A stretch of 64,000 bases of DNA, from the NCBI RefSeq assembly GCF_029227915.1, contig NC_079882.1, positions 5,768,001-5,832,000 on the forward strand. Reading direction: 5' to 3'. The translations under genes were made by a program, and so were the position numbers. The notes under the pieces were generated by a model that did no database searches, was not told where the DNA came from, and saw only the letters and a program-made list of their open reading frames with translations. How positions within the stretch are numbered: position 1 is the stretch's first letter; each line of letters starts with the position of its first letter. This DNA comes from Hydractinia symbiolongicarpus. Its lineage: Eukaryota > Cnidaria > Hydrozoa > Anthoathecata > Hydractiniidae. Below are positions 47,395 to 58,700 of this stretch, piece after piece.

Positions 47395-47655
47395 TTTTTC
47401 ACATGGGGAACTATTTCTGCAGGTAGAAAATATAAACAACAGACCACGGTAATCATGGAAATCCATCCAAAAAAGGAAATATTTGCTTAAAATTAGTGAA
47501 CATTTTAAGAAGGACTAGAGGAATATAGTTAATATTTTATTGCAGTTCCTCTTAGATCTATGCTACCCAAAAAATATTTTATCTTCATTAATAGCCATTA
47601 TACCCTGTGCGAGTCCTGCTTTTTTACCTACACAAAAGTGCGCGTACGCCCATTA
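47395..47655 (+). repeat. dispersed repeat family, copy 3 of 3
   Basis: It shares CTATTTCTG-AG-TA-AAAAT-TAAACAACAGACCAC and AAATATTTG-TTAAAATT with the copy at 13985-14230, and ends with a GTGCGCGTACGCCCAT segment. Confidence 0.45.
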
Positions 47656-49704
47656 TTCTTAAAATAAAATAAAAAACAACTACGTCACGCGGAAAGTGGT
47701 CTATATTTTTTCCGTTTTTTTACCGTTTTTTATAGTTTTTTAAAATGTTTTAAATATTGTAAGAATTAATGTCCGAGGGGGTTAAGAGGTTATCTAAGTT
47801 GACTACAATACTTGCTTTCATCAACTCCTATCTATTTTCACAAAAAATACGAATTAAAAAAAAATGAAGTTAAGATTATTTAGGTAGCTACTTTCAATTG
47901 TTAACTTATAATGAATTAAAATTATCGAAATTCAATTTGTAATAGATGGAGCCTTGGCGGAAAAGCATCGAGATAATTTAGCAAAGCTCTTTCATATCAG
48001 AGAAAGTTCCAAAACTCAGAGTATGCTGCATATTTCTGGGGTGAATGCTGTGCGAGAGGCCTTTTTTGCAACACAGTCAAGTCCGAAATTTTTATGGAAG
48101 TTCAGTGCCCTGATTAGAATATCTAAAGGACATGAAGAGCATTAACGTTATGAAAAAAATAAATGATTTGCTTCCTAGATGTTCTTATTTTCAACAATAG
48201 TTCGTTTCACAACAGAATAACAGTTGGTTTTATTTATATTCCTTTCCTAATTTAATATCTCCCTTAATTCATAAATGCCACGTCGTGGCTAAATAAAGAC
48301 ATGGCCTCATTGAAAGTTTCGGTCAAAAAATAATTACATGTCATGATAACGTTTTAATTGTCAGATTCTGGTTGACCCAGCGTTTTTAAATACGTCTTTT
48401 TTAACCAATGACTTTTCAATTAATTACTGGGAGGTTTAAAGTGTAACAAACGATCTTTAAGTATGATCATTAAGAAGAACATTCGGATTCCTTCACATAT
48501 TTTGGTATTTCCCTTGAAAAATGAATGAGACCTTTGAAAAGAAAAACGGTGAAACAACTCTTTCGATTCTAATGAAACAAACTGCGAGCCTCTAGATAGT
48601 AGAAATAGTTATCCAAGCTTCACGCATATTTTCAAACATTTTGCTAAAATTTTTTACATGCAATGTTTATATATTTATTATATATTTAGTATATTTTCCA
48701 TACAAATTTTACACGACAGCGATGTGTCAGAGCCAGATTTCCATAGAATTTTAGAACTTCATAAAAAAAGCACGCCACGCTTTGCATAAGTTCTAAAACA
48801 CGTCATTGATTGATTGTTTCAATTTACTTCATAGCGAAATTTATAAAACATAAATAATCCTCGACATGATAGCAACAGAAAATTATGGATTTAAAGACAG
48901 ACAGCTGGCACTTCTTTACCCAAATATGGTAGCAGAACTGCGCCGTATTTTAGCTTTTGTGCAATCAGATGATGACTCAAATACAGAATTTAGATTATAC
49001 TGTAATAGTTTTAGGGAAGTCGTTAAATTAATGTAAATATTTGCTCCATATTACTCCACAATACTTCCAGGGGAATCAATATTTCCTTGGGGGAGTTATT
49101 GTTCTCTAGTAAAAAAAAGAGCGAGGGAGTTATTTTTTTGTAGTGCGTCTGGAGATTATAAAATTTCAAGGGAATCAATATGCGCCTCTATCACCATTGA
49201 AGTGTAAAGTTAAACAATTCTTCGAACAATAAATATATATCATGCATATACATAATATAAAAAAATATTTTATGTGAAAATTTTATTAACGAAACATAAC
49301 ACGCAGTTTAAATTTAAATGCAACAAGTGTACAATGAATGATACATTGACGCGAGCTCTTTAAGTTCCATTACAACACGCTAATTAGTGCATTAATGCAA
49401 ATCTAAAAAATTAAGAGAATACGGACAACCACACCAACCCACGTCTTCCGAGTATCACTAAATTACAGACTATATGTGTTTTTTCTTTTATTCTAACCTC
49501 CAACACGAAGTGTGCGCATGAAGGTCAGTAGTAGAAGGGGCTAAAATTTAATACTAATCAATGAATTTCTGCCTAAAGTTGTAGATCCAATAAAAAAATA
49601 ATAATCAGAGGGTCGATGCGGGTGAAATATTCTCAGTTTAGAATACGATACACGTATGTGCCATGATAAAGATTAACATGTATACTCATATATATATGTA
49701 TATA
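47656..49704. other. AT-rich DNA, nothing assigned
   Basis: A 63-codon plus frame at 47954-48145 (AEKHRDNLAKLF..., GVNAVREAFFATQSS) reads like protein but matches nothing I recognise. It may be an exon or a transposon scrap. Confidence 0.3.
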
Positions 49705-50226
49705 CAGTACACTCCCGATAACTCAAACCTCCAATAACTCGAAATTCCAGTAACTTGAACTATTTTCGAATTCCCATTGAACCTTCATTAATACTTTCTC
49801 ACAAATATCACTCGATAACTCGAACCCCCGATAACTCAAACGTTCGTTTAGTCGAACATCCTGTCCCCTGGACAGAAATTCCCCCGATAACTCGAACTTT
49901 AGAGGAAAAATGAAAACAATCTCAATAAAAAGTGACTACTTTTCTTTCAATAATATAAATTGTTCTTCCAAAGTTGACAAAAACTTTTTTCCTCCTGTAA
50001 ATTGTAAAATGCACGGAACTTGTAAACCTTCTCCATCGCCAAGGTTTAATCTATGACTGTATACCTTTCTTGTTAGAATAGAAAAGAAAAAAAACATTTA
50101 ATAACTCGAAGTATTTTCACTTATCGGCCAAAGTTCGAGTTATTAAATGCCCCGGTAAGTCGAACATTCGATAACTCGAACAATTTTTTTAGTCCCTTGG
50201 AGGTTCGATTTATCGGGAGTGTACTG
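49705..50226. mobile_element. pogo/Tigger-like MITE with TA target duplication
   Basis: The left end CAGTACACTCCCGATAACTC and the right end ATCGGGAGTGTACTG are inverted repeats of about 30 bp (continuing AACCTCCAA / TTGGAGGTT). TA flanks both sides, as for Tc1/mariner-superfamily elements. The 522-bp interior is full of CGATAACTCGAAC-type subrepeats in both orientations and has no transposase frame, so it depends on an autonomous relative. Confidence 0.85.
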
Positions 50227-50585
50227 TATATATAAATATTATAATAACCACTGTCTGTCTGTGAACCAGGGTAGTTTCATCCTTGAAAATATGGATTTTT
50301 TATTCGAAAGAGGCATTATAATTGCACCTATAATCATAGTAAATATTCTCGCTTAATTAAATTATATTACTTTGTGCTAACAAGCGGCAAGGATGCATGA
50401 CATAGCGAAGCGGGAAATATGTACGTCAGACGTTCCCTCGTAGAAGAGTTCTTCACAGGCTAACCTCGGACAGACGGTTATATTCGCCTTCCGCCTTCGC
50501 TTATATATAGCATTTTGAGTTTCTGTAGCACAAAGTTATAGTCACGCACACACATACAGTCAGAACACGGCTATTAACAAAGAGA
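50227..50585 (-). mobile_element. probable second short Helitron, minus strand, end unclear
   Basis: A minus 5' end TCTCTTTGTTAATAGCCGT begins at 50585, directly abutting the CTAG of the next unit. It continues with TATATATAAGCGAAGGCGGAAGGC toward lower coordinates. The 3' hairpin and CTAG were not identified. A TATTATAATAACCACTGTCTGTCTGTG segment at about 50236-50262 looks like another Helitron-type 5' end on plus. Confidence 0.45.
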
Positions 50586-50711
50586 CTAGCACTTAGCCCG
50601 TGGAATAATCCACAGGATCGCCTGTCATTATTTATATATTGCATTTCGTGTTTCCATAGCAAGACTTATTCGTCCAAGTAGACACACGGAATACGGCTAT
50701 TGTAAAAGAGA
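50586..50711 (-). mobile_element. short Helitron, minus strand
   Basis: On minus it starts TCTCTTTTACAATAGCCGT (50711), has GTTTCC...AAACACGAAATGCAATATATA, a hairpin GTGGATTATTCCAC and ends GGGCTAAGTGCTAG (50586). At 126 bp it is almost the size of the unit at 30841-30965 and shares its internal words. The following unit starts at the next base, so tandem arrangement recurs on this strand. Confidence 0.7.
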
Positions 50712-52060
50712 TGTTCTTAAAAGTAGGATATTTAGCGTAGAGAAGTCTTATAAAAAAAATTTCACTAAAAAAGGCTGTAATCCTTTTTTTGTAAATATAT
50801 ATACATACATGTGCAATGACAATGTTAATTTTTCTATATTTATTACAAAAAAATTTAAAAAATAAATAAATTTTTCTTACATTATTCTCTATTACTTTTA
50901 CTTTCTCGGGTAAAGTTTTTTACTTTCTCGGGTAAAGTTTACAAAAACATCCAATTGCAGGTGGAGAAAGTAAAACTAATAGCTATGGCCGGGGTCATAA
51001 GAGTACGTGTAAAACACGACGGAAATGTAATGTGGGATAAAGCAGTTACTCAATCCTTTTTAATATATATAAGCTCTGGTCGATATTTTTGGGTTTTGTT
51101 AGTTTATCGAGTGTTTCCATAATGTTTCACTAAAAACTTTTAGTCTGCAAAACTCTTGATTTCTCTTCCTTCTATACGATCTTGGCTAATAAGTCTATTC
51201 AGTTAATTTGTTCATGTTGTCGGACATCCTTTCAGCAACAACATAACCCATAGCGTAATGTCACAAATCTTTTGCTTCAACTCTCGCTCCTTGGGAAATC
51301 TACACTTAAGCTGATGGCACAAACCAGAAGGTCCAACTGCTTACTCAGCTTTGAGGTTTATTAACTCCAGCATCTAAAATAAACATACACATTACACATA
51401 ACAACGATCTTGATATTTTTAACGTAATGTTAATACAATAAATGTGCAAAGCATTTTTAACACCCTTGCAAGAGGTTTCCAAAATCTTCAAACTGCAAGG
51501 TTCGGGGACATAAAAAAAAATTCAGTGAGGCTTTTTGCTAATTTTATTTTTTGCTTCATTTAGAGGAACCAAATTACATATCACGCCACTTTAGGGTTCC
51601 CACTAGGCATGTAGAAAAAAAGTGAAAGAGTTATATCTAATGTAACAATGTATTGTAAAAAAAGTTATATCTAATATAACAATACATTGAAAAGAAATCG
51701 AACTTGAGTCTCACAAATTTTGAATTTCATATCCATTTTAAAGAGCATTTTTTTCTTCGTTTTTATAAAGTCTTTTGCATATAAACACTGCGATAGAACA
51801 ATAAAATTTAAGGTATACTTCTTTCCAAGTTAAGGCGAACCAATAATTTTGTAAAAACTAAATGCTCATTTGTAAAAAAACATTTTACTTTGAGCGTCGA
51901 GACATAGTAAGAAATCTTTTATAATATATCGGTATTAAGTTAGAGTTAATATTGATTCAATTATGATCAGTTTTAACTTAGGGAAGGAGTAAACTTAGGA
52001 TCGGCGTATTGAGAGCTTTATCAAAGTAAATCTTAATCAACAATTTTAACGCGATATAGA
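50712..52060. other. AT-rich DNA downstream of the carbonic anhydrase locus
   Basis: It contains a tandem pair of ACTTTCTCGGGTAAAGTTTT at about 50900-50940 and a 36-bp near-duplicate (GTTATATCTAAT-TAACAAT) at about 51630-51700. On minus, an acceptor TATTTTAG (51374) followed closely by AATAAA (51362-51357) could be a last 3' UTR exon for the alternative carbonic anhydrase end, donor at 52066. Confidence 0.35.
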
Positions 52061-52066
52061 ACTTAC

Positions 52067-52420
52067 CTATGTCAACATAACATTGTTTGACCTTGCTCTA
52101 GTAGAAATGGTTGACGCCGTCGGCCTTCTGAAACCAGAAAATCCTCCTGGACGTGTAAACCCTGTTGGAACAGTGAGTATTGCGGGACGTGAGGCTCCTG
52201 GCGGTAACGAGGGTCTACTACCAGTAAATGGACGTCGACTAACACCAGGTTGTGTAGACATCATCATTGTAGTGCTCCTCCTCTGTGTTGTTGTTGGTCT
52301 TTGAGTGATTGGAGCAGGTGAAAACTCGTGTATAACTCTACCATTTAGCGGCTGTATGGGACGTGTGTTGCCACATAATGATAGGAAGTGTTTTCCTTTA
52401 GCCTTTTTTATATTCGCAAC
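52067..52420 (-). CDS. alternative last exon of alpha-carbonic anhydrase (or orphan exon of a lost copy)
   Basis: After an acceptor (TTATGTCCAG) the exon reads in phase 0: VANIKKAKGKHFLSLCGNTR, PIQPLNGRVIHEF, then a Ser/Thr/Pro/Arg-rich tail to a stop, 117 residues. CGNTRPIQPLNGR is the conserved C-terminal strand of alpha-carbonic anhydrases and matches CGNARPVQPRNGR of the exon at 55447-55773. Both acceptors are phase 0, so exon 9 (56152-56327) could join either. A perfect donor (TAG|GTAAGT) directly follows the stop, implying a 3' UTR intron. No other carbonic anhydrase exon was found between the two last exons, which favours alternative splicing over a second gene. The tail is basic, unlike the Thr/Ala tail of the other form. 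Confidence 0.65.
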   Translation of the reverse strand, partial: VANIKKAKGKHFLSLCGNTRPIQPLNGRVIHEFSPAPITQRPTTTQRRSTTMMMSTQPGVSRRPFTGSRPSLPPGASRPAILTVPTGFTRPGGFSGFRRPTASTISTRARSNNVMLT

Positions 52421-52521
52421 CTGGACATAAATTGAAAATTCGTTTTATTTCACGTTTTATTGATTCTAATATTAAAGATAATTTGGTTTTTAATCCACCT
52501 AGAATTTACATAATTCCAAAC

Positions 52522-54241
52522 ATTACGGAGTTTCATACCGCGCAGGTCTGGGCGCTAGCGAAGCGCTTTGTAAGGACAAATTTTTGGCTTGTTTTCATTT
52601 CTTTCGATAGCCCAAATAATTTTCATGGTCAGTTTTTCACAACTATTCTGGTTAGTGCTGCGAAAAGAGGCAGAAATGCAAAATCCAGCCTGATGTTTCT
52701 TCAACTAATTTTTTACTTTAACTGACGTTTTGCTTTTTAATAACACGTTTAAATGTTGCTAACCCTCTTTGTGGTATATTGACATGGGTAAGATGTTGGA
52801 ATCGAAGAAAACTTAAATTACAGACTTTTATAGAGAAACAAGAGAAGATATATTGTTGATGTTGGTTTTAGGGGTTAGCTTCCTGTTGCAAGCTACATAT
52901 ACCATACATTTTGTGTTGTGAGGAATAAAGTAATAGTTAAAAAGTAACACTATTCTATCATTATCAGTGCACTTTGGCAAGAAGAAATACAAATTACAGC
53001 TAGCTATAGAAAGACTTAAAGGAAGTTTTTTTACAGTAAGCTATAGCTAGCTAGTTAGCTAGCTATACATGGATCTGCAAGTTTGACATGGATTAATGTG
53101 GAAGAGCATTTAATAAAGGATTTATTTGCAAGGTATAGCTAACTAGTTATATAAAAAAGAGCACAGATGAAATCGACTGAAAATAAAATACACACTTCAA
53201 TGATATAATGACTGGCTTTGACTTTTCGTTAGAAATTATTGTATATAAATATTACATAACTAGCTAGGAAGGGATATATATAATAGCATGTTACACTGTA
53301 TTACTGTGTTCTCAATTTTGGTAAAATGCAAGAATAAATTTAGGCAAGGTCCACTTTTACAATTTTGTGATAACTATAGTAATTTTGGTACATTGACATA
53401 AGAAAAATTTGGCAACCGAAAATATTTGACGAAAACAGTTAAAGTCACTAAATTTGTTTAAAAAGTTATTTTCCATTAAATTTGTTTATTTTAACCACAG
53501 TATGTTATTTTATTTTTCGCAGCGGTCGAAACTTTGTACTTTACAGATTAAAATTATTCCAATGCAAAATTGAGGCTTAGCAATTTTTAGGACTAAGTTG
53601 GTGTTTGAACTGCACTTATGAGTTGAGTGATATTAGAAATGAGTTTTTATGATCCTATTTTTAGCATCTGGGCACTTACCCACCTATATATCTGATTACT
53701 GTATGAATAAGGCGATGATATATATGAGTGACCCAGTGTGACCCCTAGCTAGCAAAAACTATAACGAGACAGATACGCCCAGCTTTTTGACAATTTTTAA
53801 TTTGGTTTATAAAAAATGTAGGTAGCTCCGCCCTGGTTAGTTAAATAAAATTTCTACCAAACACAAAAATAAGAAATTTTGGAATCGTTTTTTAATATTA
53901 TAGCTATTATAGCTAGGTATCTGTTTAATGAGCATGAAACTATTAGTCTTTCTCTTTTGACTGCCAGCTTTTCATGATGAGTATACCCCACAACTTGAAG
54001 CAATTAAATTAATAACAAGTTTAGGTCTTGAACCTTCATAATATACAATCTTATGTCAATACTGCGTATCCTTCCTTTAAATAATTGTAGAATCAATATA
54101 TCGCACCAGTTTAAAAAGTAAAAATACAAAGTACTGCATGTTTTTCTTAGCAAATGCCTTACACTCTGTGGGGGATATAAAAATTTGTCCCTACAAGCGC
54201 TTTGCTAGTGCCCAGACCTGCGTGGTATGAAACTCCGTAAT
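52522..54241. mobile_element. 1.7-kb element with ~62-bp terminal inverted repeats
   Basis: ATTACGGAGTTTCATACC (52522) and its complement ending ...GAAACTCCGTAAT (54241) begin inverted repeats of 62-64 bp, with about six differences, that include CAGGTCTGGGC and GACAAATTT. The interior has CTAGCTAG-rich repeats and no transposase frame, so the element is non-autonomous. A target duplication is not obvious. It sits between the two alternative last exons of the carbonic anhydrase gene. Family not assigned. Confidence 0.75.
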
Positions 54242-55446
54242 ATAACAATTATTTTAAAGTCATTAAGGCTATCCCTTGCCTTTATTAATGTTCATGTACC
54301 CTGAAAGTATAAGAAAAAGAGATATCCCCTTATTTTAACACAAGATAAAATTTGTAGAACCTAAGTTAGTTATTAAATTTTTTCTAGATTGGTCTGAGTT
54401 GTAAATTTGAAAAATATGACTAGCTAAGTTCAAAAATTCTTCGTCCTGCTACTTTTCGTAACCTGAACCAAAAAAACCATACCCTCCGATCAATCCTCCT
54501 GATGTTTCAGGTATATTCTGAATGCTATCTACATAGACAAATAGAATGGGCATGATAAGATTATCTAGAATTAGAGGTATAGGCTAGCATTGCCGACTAC
54601 CTTTACTACGAATGCTATGGAAAGTCAAATTTTAGGCAGCAAAGAGTAGGCTACTATTACCTGTCTTGTAGATTATAAAAATTATGCAAAGCTAAAATTC
54701 AAATTCTTGACACCGTATTTCGAGCTAAGAGAAATTTTTTCAACTTCTTATTGTTTATTGAAAGAAGTGCGGTGCATATCCCAACGCATTTGTTAGCACA
54801 AAATACCTCGCCGAAATTACAAACATAACCACAAACGTCTAGAGCATCATAGCCAGTTTTAATAATGCAAGCTGCTTACTTTTGATATTGCAAATATATC
54901 TTTATAATTTTTCACTTGAGGAGCTACACACTCTTTTAATAAATGCTATAAATATTGCCCAGCTTTAATTTTCGAGAGATCTTATCTTTCTTAGCGTTGG
55001 GTATGTATTTAAAACGTCCTTATTTATATAAAAGTCTATTCGAACATTGATCGCTAATATTTGGAATCACGGAAACACGAAAACAGTGATTCAGGGCTTG
55101 TCATATTCTAATGATGTTTTTTATAACATCATTGTTATAAAAACAACAAATTTATACCTAATGGACACCGTGGTACTTTCCCAGAAAAGTTCTATTGGCA
55201 AAACTTCACATTCCATCCTTTATAATAATTATAGAGTATGTGTTTTTTAGGTCAAGTCCTAACAGCATGTGAACAAAAGCTAAGCGTTTAGCTTCAATCT
55301 CAGGTCTAACATTAAAATAACAAATTCAAACGTTGTTTAAAAATATATTTGTTGATGTGCAGAACGTTCTGCAATTTGTAAAAAAGGTCGTTATTATAAA
55401 TTGATGAAAGGTTATATACAAAAAAAAGCTAATATGTGTTTTTCTA
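54242..55446. other. AT-rich DNA between alternative exons
   Basis: No exon recognised. It contains an inverted repeat (TTTTTATAAC / GTTATAAAAA) at about 55117-55143. No clear AATAAA on minus follows the stop at 55447. Confidence 0.35.
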
Positions 55447-55773
55447 CTAAAACAGTAATTTTTTCTTTTTTGCTGGAGCACCCGTAGTTGAACCCGGTGG
55501 TGCACCAGTTGTTGAGCCAGCGCGCGCCGTGGTAGAACCAGCAGCCGCCGTGGTAGAGCCAGCCGCAGACGTTGTCGACGCAATAGCTGCTGTTGTTGGT
55601 GCAGCAGTGGTGGACGGTGCGGCTGTTGTAGATGGTGCAGCTGTAGTAGGCGGCGGAGTTGGTGGCTGGCCGACAAATGCGATGATGTTTCTACCATTTC
55701 TTGGTTGCACTGGTCGCGCATTTCCACACACTTCTTTTCCACCTTGGGAATGAGCCATTCGGAAGTGAAACAA
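55447..55773 (-). CDS. carbonic anhydrase exon 10: C-terminal strand and mucin-like tail
   Basis: Acceptor TTATCTCAG, phase 0. LFHFRMAHSQGGKEV is followed by CGNARPVQPRNGR, the family's final strand. A tail of Thr/Ala/Pro/Gly/Ser repeats follows (PTTAAPSTT and GSTTGAP units), likely heavily O-glycosylated, ending AKKKKLLF before the stop. There is no hydrophobic segment long enough for a membrane or GPI anchor. Confidence 0.85.
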   Translation of the reverse strand: MFHFRMAHSQGGKEVCGNARPVQPRNGRNIIAFVGQPPTPPPTTAAPSTTAAPSTTAAPTTAAIASTTSAAGSTTAAAGSTTARAGSTTGAPPGSTTGAPAKKKKLLF

Positions 55774-58700
55774 CTGAGATAAAAAGAAGTATTCGCCATT
55801 ATAACAATGTCATAAGGTTTCTGCTATATGGACTACTAGACTACTTTTATCTAAAGCTCGTACCTTGTATGATAAAAATGTATTTCTTGTGAATATGTGT
55901 TGTATATATGTATTGTTTGCAATATCATCTCAGTTGAAATCTTTACTTCGCTATGGATTATTAAACCTAGTTCCTGTCTAACCAAAAAGTAGACTCTCGA
56001 ATCTATCTAATAATTCGCATACGCCTTTCATTATTTACTAGCTACACGCGTTTACAAAAGTCAACAGATGTGCATTAATCATAAAAAAGCAAATACAACT
56101 ATCTATGATGCACTAAAAATCTGTCAATATGAAAATGTTCTTTGTTCTCACCTTATCGGGTCCAATTTGGATTGGCCTTTTAAATACAATCCATGTTACA
56201 GATTCAAAACATGGCGGAGTAGGTATAGATCCTCTGTACACATATCTTCGTAAATTTGATAAACCTTCTTGTAGCATCGGCAACATTTGTCGAATATTTA
56301 TACCACTTGGAATATTTACTTCTTGTTCTGTACAAAAAAAAGGAGAAAAAAAGTGTGAAATGTGCAAAGGTAATTATTATTATTAAAGTATTTTCTTAAT
56401 ATTTCTTGTATCTACAATTCTAAATGATAGGCAATCGGATCGAGTTAAAATGTTCAATCTCTTGCACTATGGATGTTTGATTCTTTGAAAACCCTTTACA
56501 CATTTAAAGAAGAAAAATACAAAAATGAATTTTGTGGTCATTTTCAAAAAAAAACAAAAACAATAAGTATCAAGATGAAAGCTCTTTGGCCATTGTCTCT
56601 GAAGATGGCGGACGTCAATAACCGCCACTTAAAAACCTTAGTGAATGAAATTGTCTCAACCAATCAAATTAGACATTTTCTGAAATAAAAGAAGTTGTTC
56701 AACATCTTTAAATGTAATAGCTTTTCAAACTATTTGAACCATGGACCAACAAAAATCATATCTCGCCGACGCAGTCAGTCGTAAAAGATTCAATCAAACG
56801 CTTCATTTCCATGCGAGGTTCAACCAGTATTGGAGAGAGACGTAGAATAAATGGAAAATCGTCGCAAAGGCTCTAAAACAGGAAGAAACTGACCCAGTTG
56901 GCCCTTTGTAAGTGTGTGCTGGTCAAAATGCAGGTTGTGAAGCAGCTATCCATTCACTGCAGTGCATTTTTCATTGAAAAAGATGCTAAGTCATGCTAAT
57001 TGAGGCGTCCAAAGCCTTTAATTAAATTATAAGAAAGGCGTTTCTCCATAACTTCCAAATCATTTGCCCATCATTTGAAACCTTCACCATGAATTGCTAT
57101 AACTCGCCTACCCGGTTATTTGTCGGAGGAGGGAAAGAGTTAAAGGAGGACTACGCAAGGAGATCGAATTGCGGTGTTTGTACACGATTGCCATCACTGA
57201 TCCTGCATACAGTAAAGACACTCGAAGAGGACACAACCAGTACCAAAGCCGCAGGTCACGTCAACAACTTTTTTGGAAGGGTCACAATCAAAGCATTAAA
57301 GAGAATGCGGGTCCAGAATACAGCTATCATTAACAGGCAAGTAATCATCGTCAAACCTCATCACTAGAAAGCAGCCCTGGTACGTTTTCACATCACGTAA
57401 GAGTGCAAAAAATATACATTTCAGTGGATATTGGCTGAACTATATACCACAAGAACTACATGAACGACAAGATCGACAAGTTCTGTGAACTGCTAGTGCT
57501 ATCTAAAATTGCAGTTTTTTCTCCCCAAGAAGCATTCACTTGTTTTACTTTAGGTTACCATCATTAGCTTAACCTCTCCGTGCGAATGATATCAAATTTA
57601 TCGCTGCTTTAACCGGCGGCATTCACCACGGTAAAGTAAAAAGGAAGCTCTTTTTTCTTTCACCCAGCCAAAGTGATTTGGGCATTCTAATATTAAGTAA
57701 CGTAACAGACCAAGAATTCTTGAACTTGAAAATCTTGACCGAGCGACTGCAGACAAGTATAATTTCCTAAAAATATACGAAAAGTTAATTCGAAATTCAA
57801 ACACGACAAAGCAAAGCGTTATCTGCAAGAAATTTAACATCATCAGAGATTCGTTATCTGAAAGAAAAAAGAAATTATTGATTTCAGTCATGAATGTGGA
57901 GCATCTCTTTGTTTAACGACACTGTCAAATAAAGACTAAGCTATCCAAGTGGACAACAATCCTTCTGGGACCTCATCAAGAATCGTTATGGACACCAATT
58001 AAGTCGTCGCGCCAACGAATGTGCTTGTGATTCCCAATTTAATCTAGATCATTTACTGTCGTACAGGAAAATGGTTTCGTTACACTCCGACAAAAACACA
58101 ATAGAAGATTGGACGGCAAAACTTTTGTCCGAAGTGTGCAAAGACGTGTGTTAAGTCACTTCTAAACCTACTGACAGGTAAACTTATGAGAAAAACAACC
58201 TTCAATAGACCAGACGAAGCAAGATTGAACATTGCAGCCAAGATATTTTGGATTACTGACCAGAAAGCAATTTTTGATAAAAGGTTCTTCAACTCCTGAT
58301 CGCTGAAAGGTACAGAATTACTAAAATTCATAAAGCATGCGAAAGCAATAAAAAAGAAAATAAACGCTATTATAACCGACGAATTTTAGACATAAAGCAC
58401 GGCTCTTTCATTTCAATCTTGTTCACCGCAATAGGAGTAACGGGGGAGCAGCTATATCTTTTTACAAACGATTAGGCGAGTCACTGGCTGACGAGAGAAA
58501 AAAGCATTGATCTCTAACGACAACATGGGTTAGAAGGAAGGTATCTTTATTCTGATGATATCTGTTATCTTGTGTTTCCTTGGTAGTTGAATTTCTTGGA
58601 GTAAGGACCATCTGACTTCTTTCCTCGGGCTCACGTGTACAATTATGTACAGTAATATAATATATTTAATTTAGTTTAGCCATACTGCCAACAACAACCT

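Noticed and set aside
47954-48145. Short plus frame with GVNAVREAFFATQSS
   Set aside because: It reads like protein and follows a possible TAATAG acceptor, but no donor or homology is visible.
52432-52725. 97-codon plus frame
   Set aside because: It runs into the left terminal inverted repeat of the element at 52522 and has no motif.
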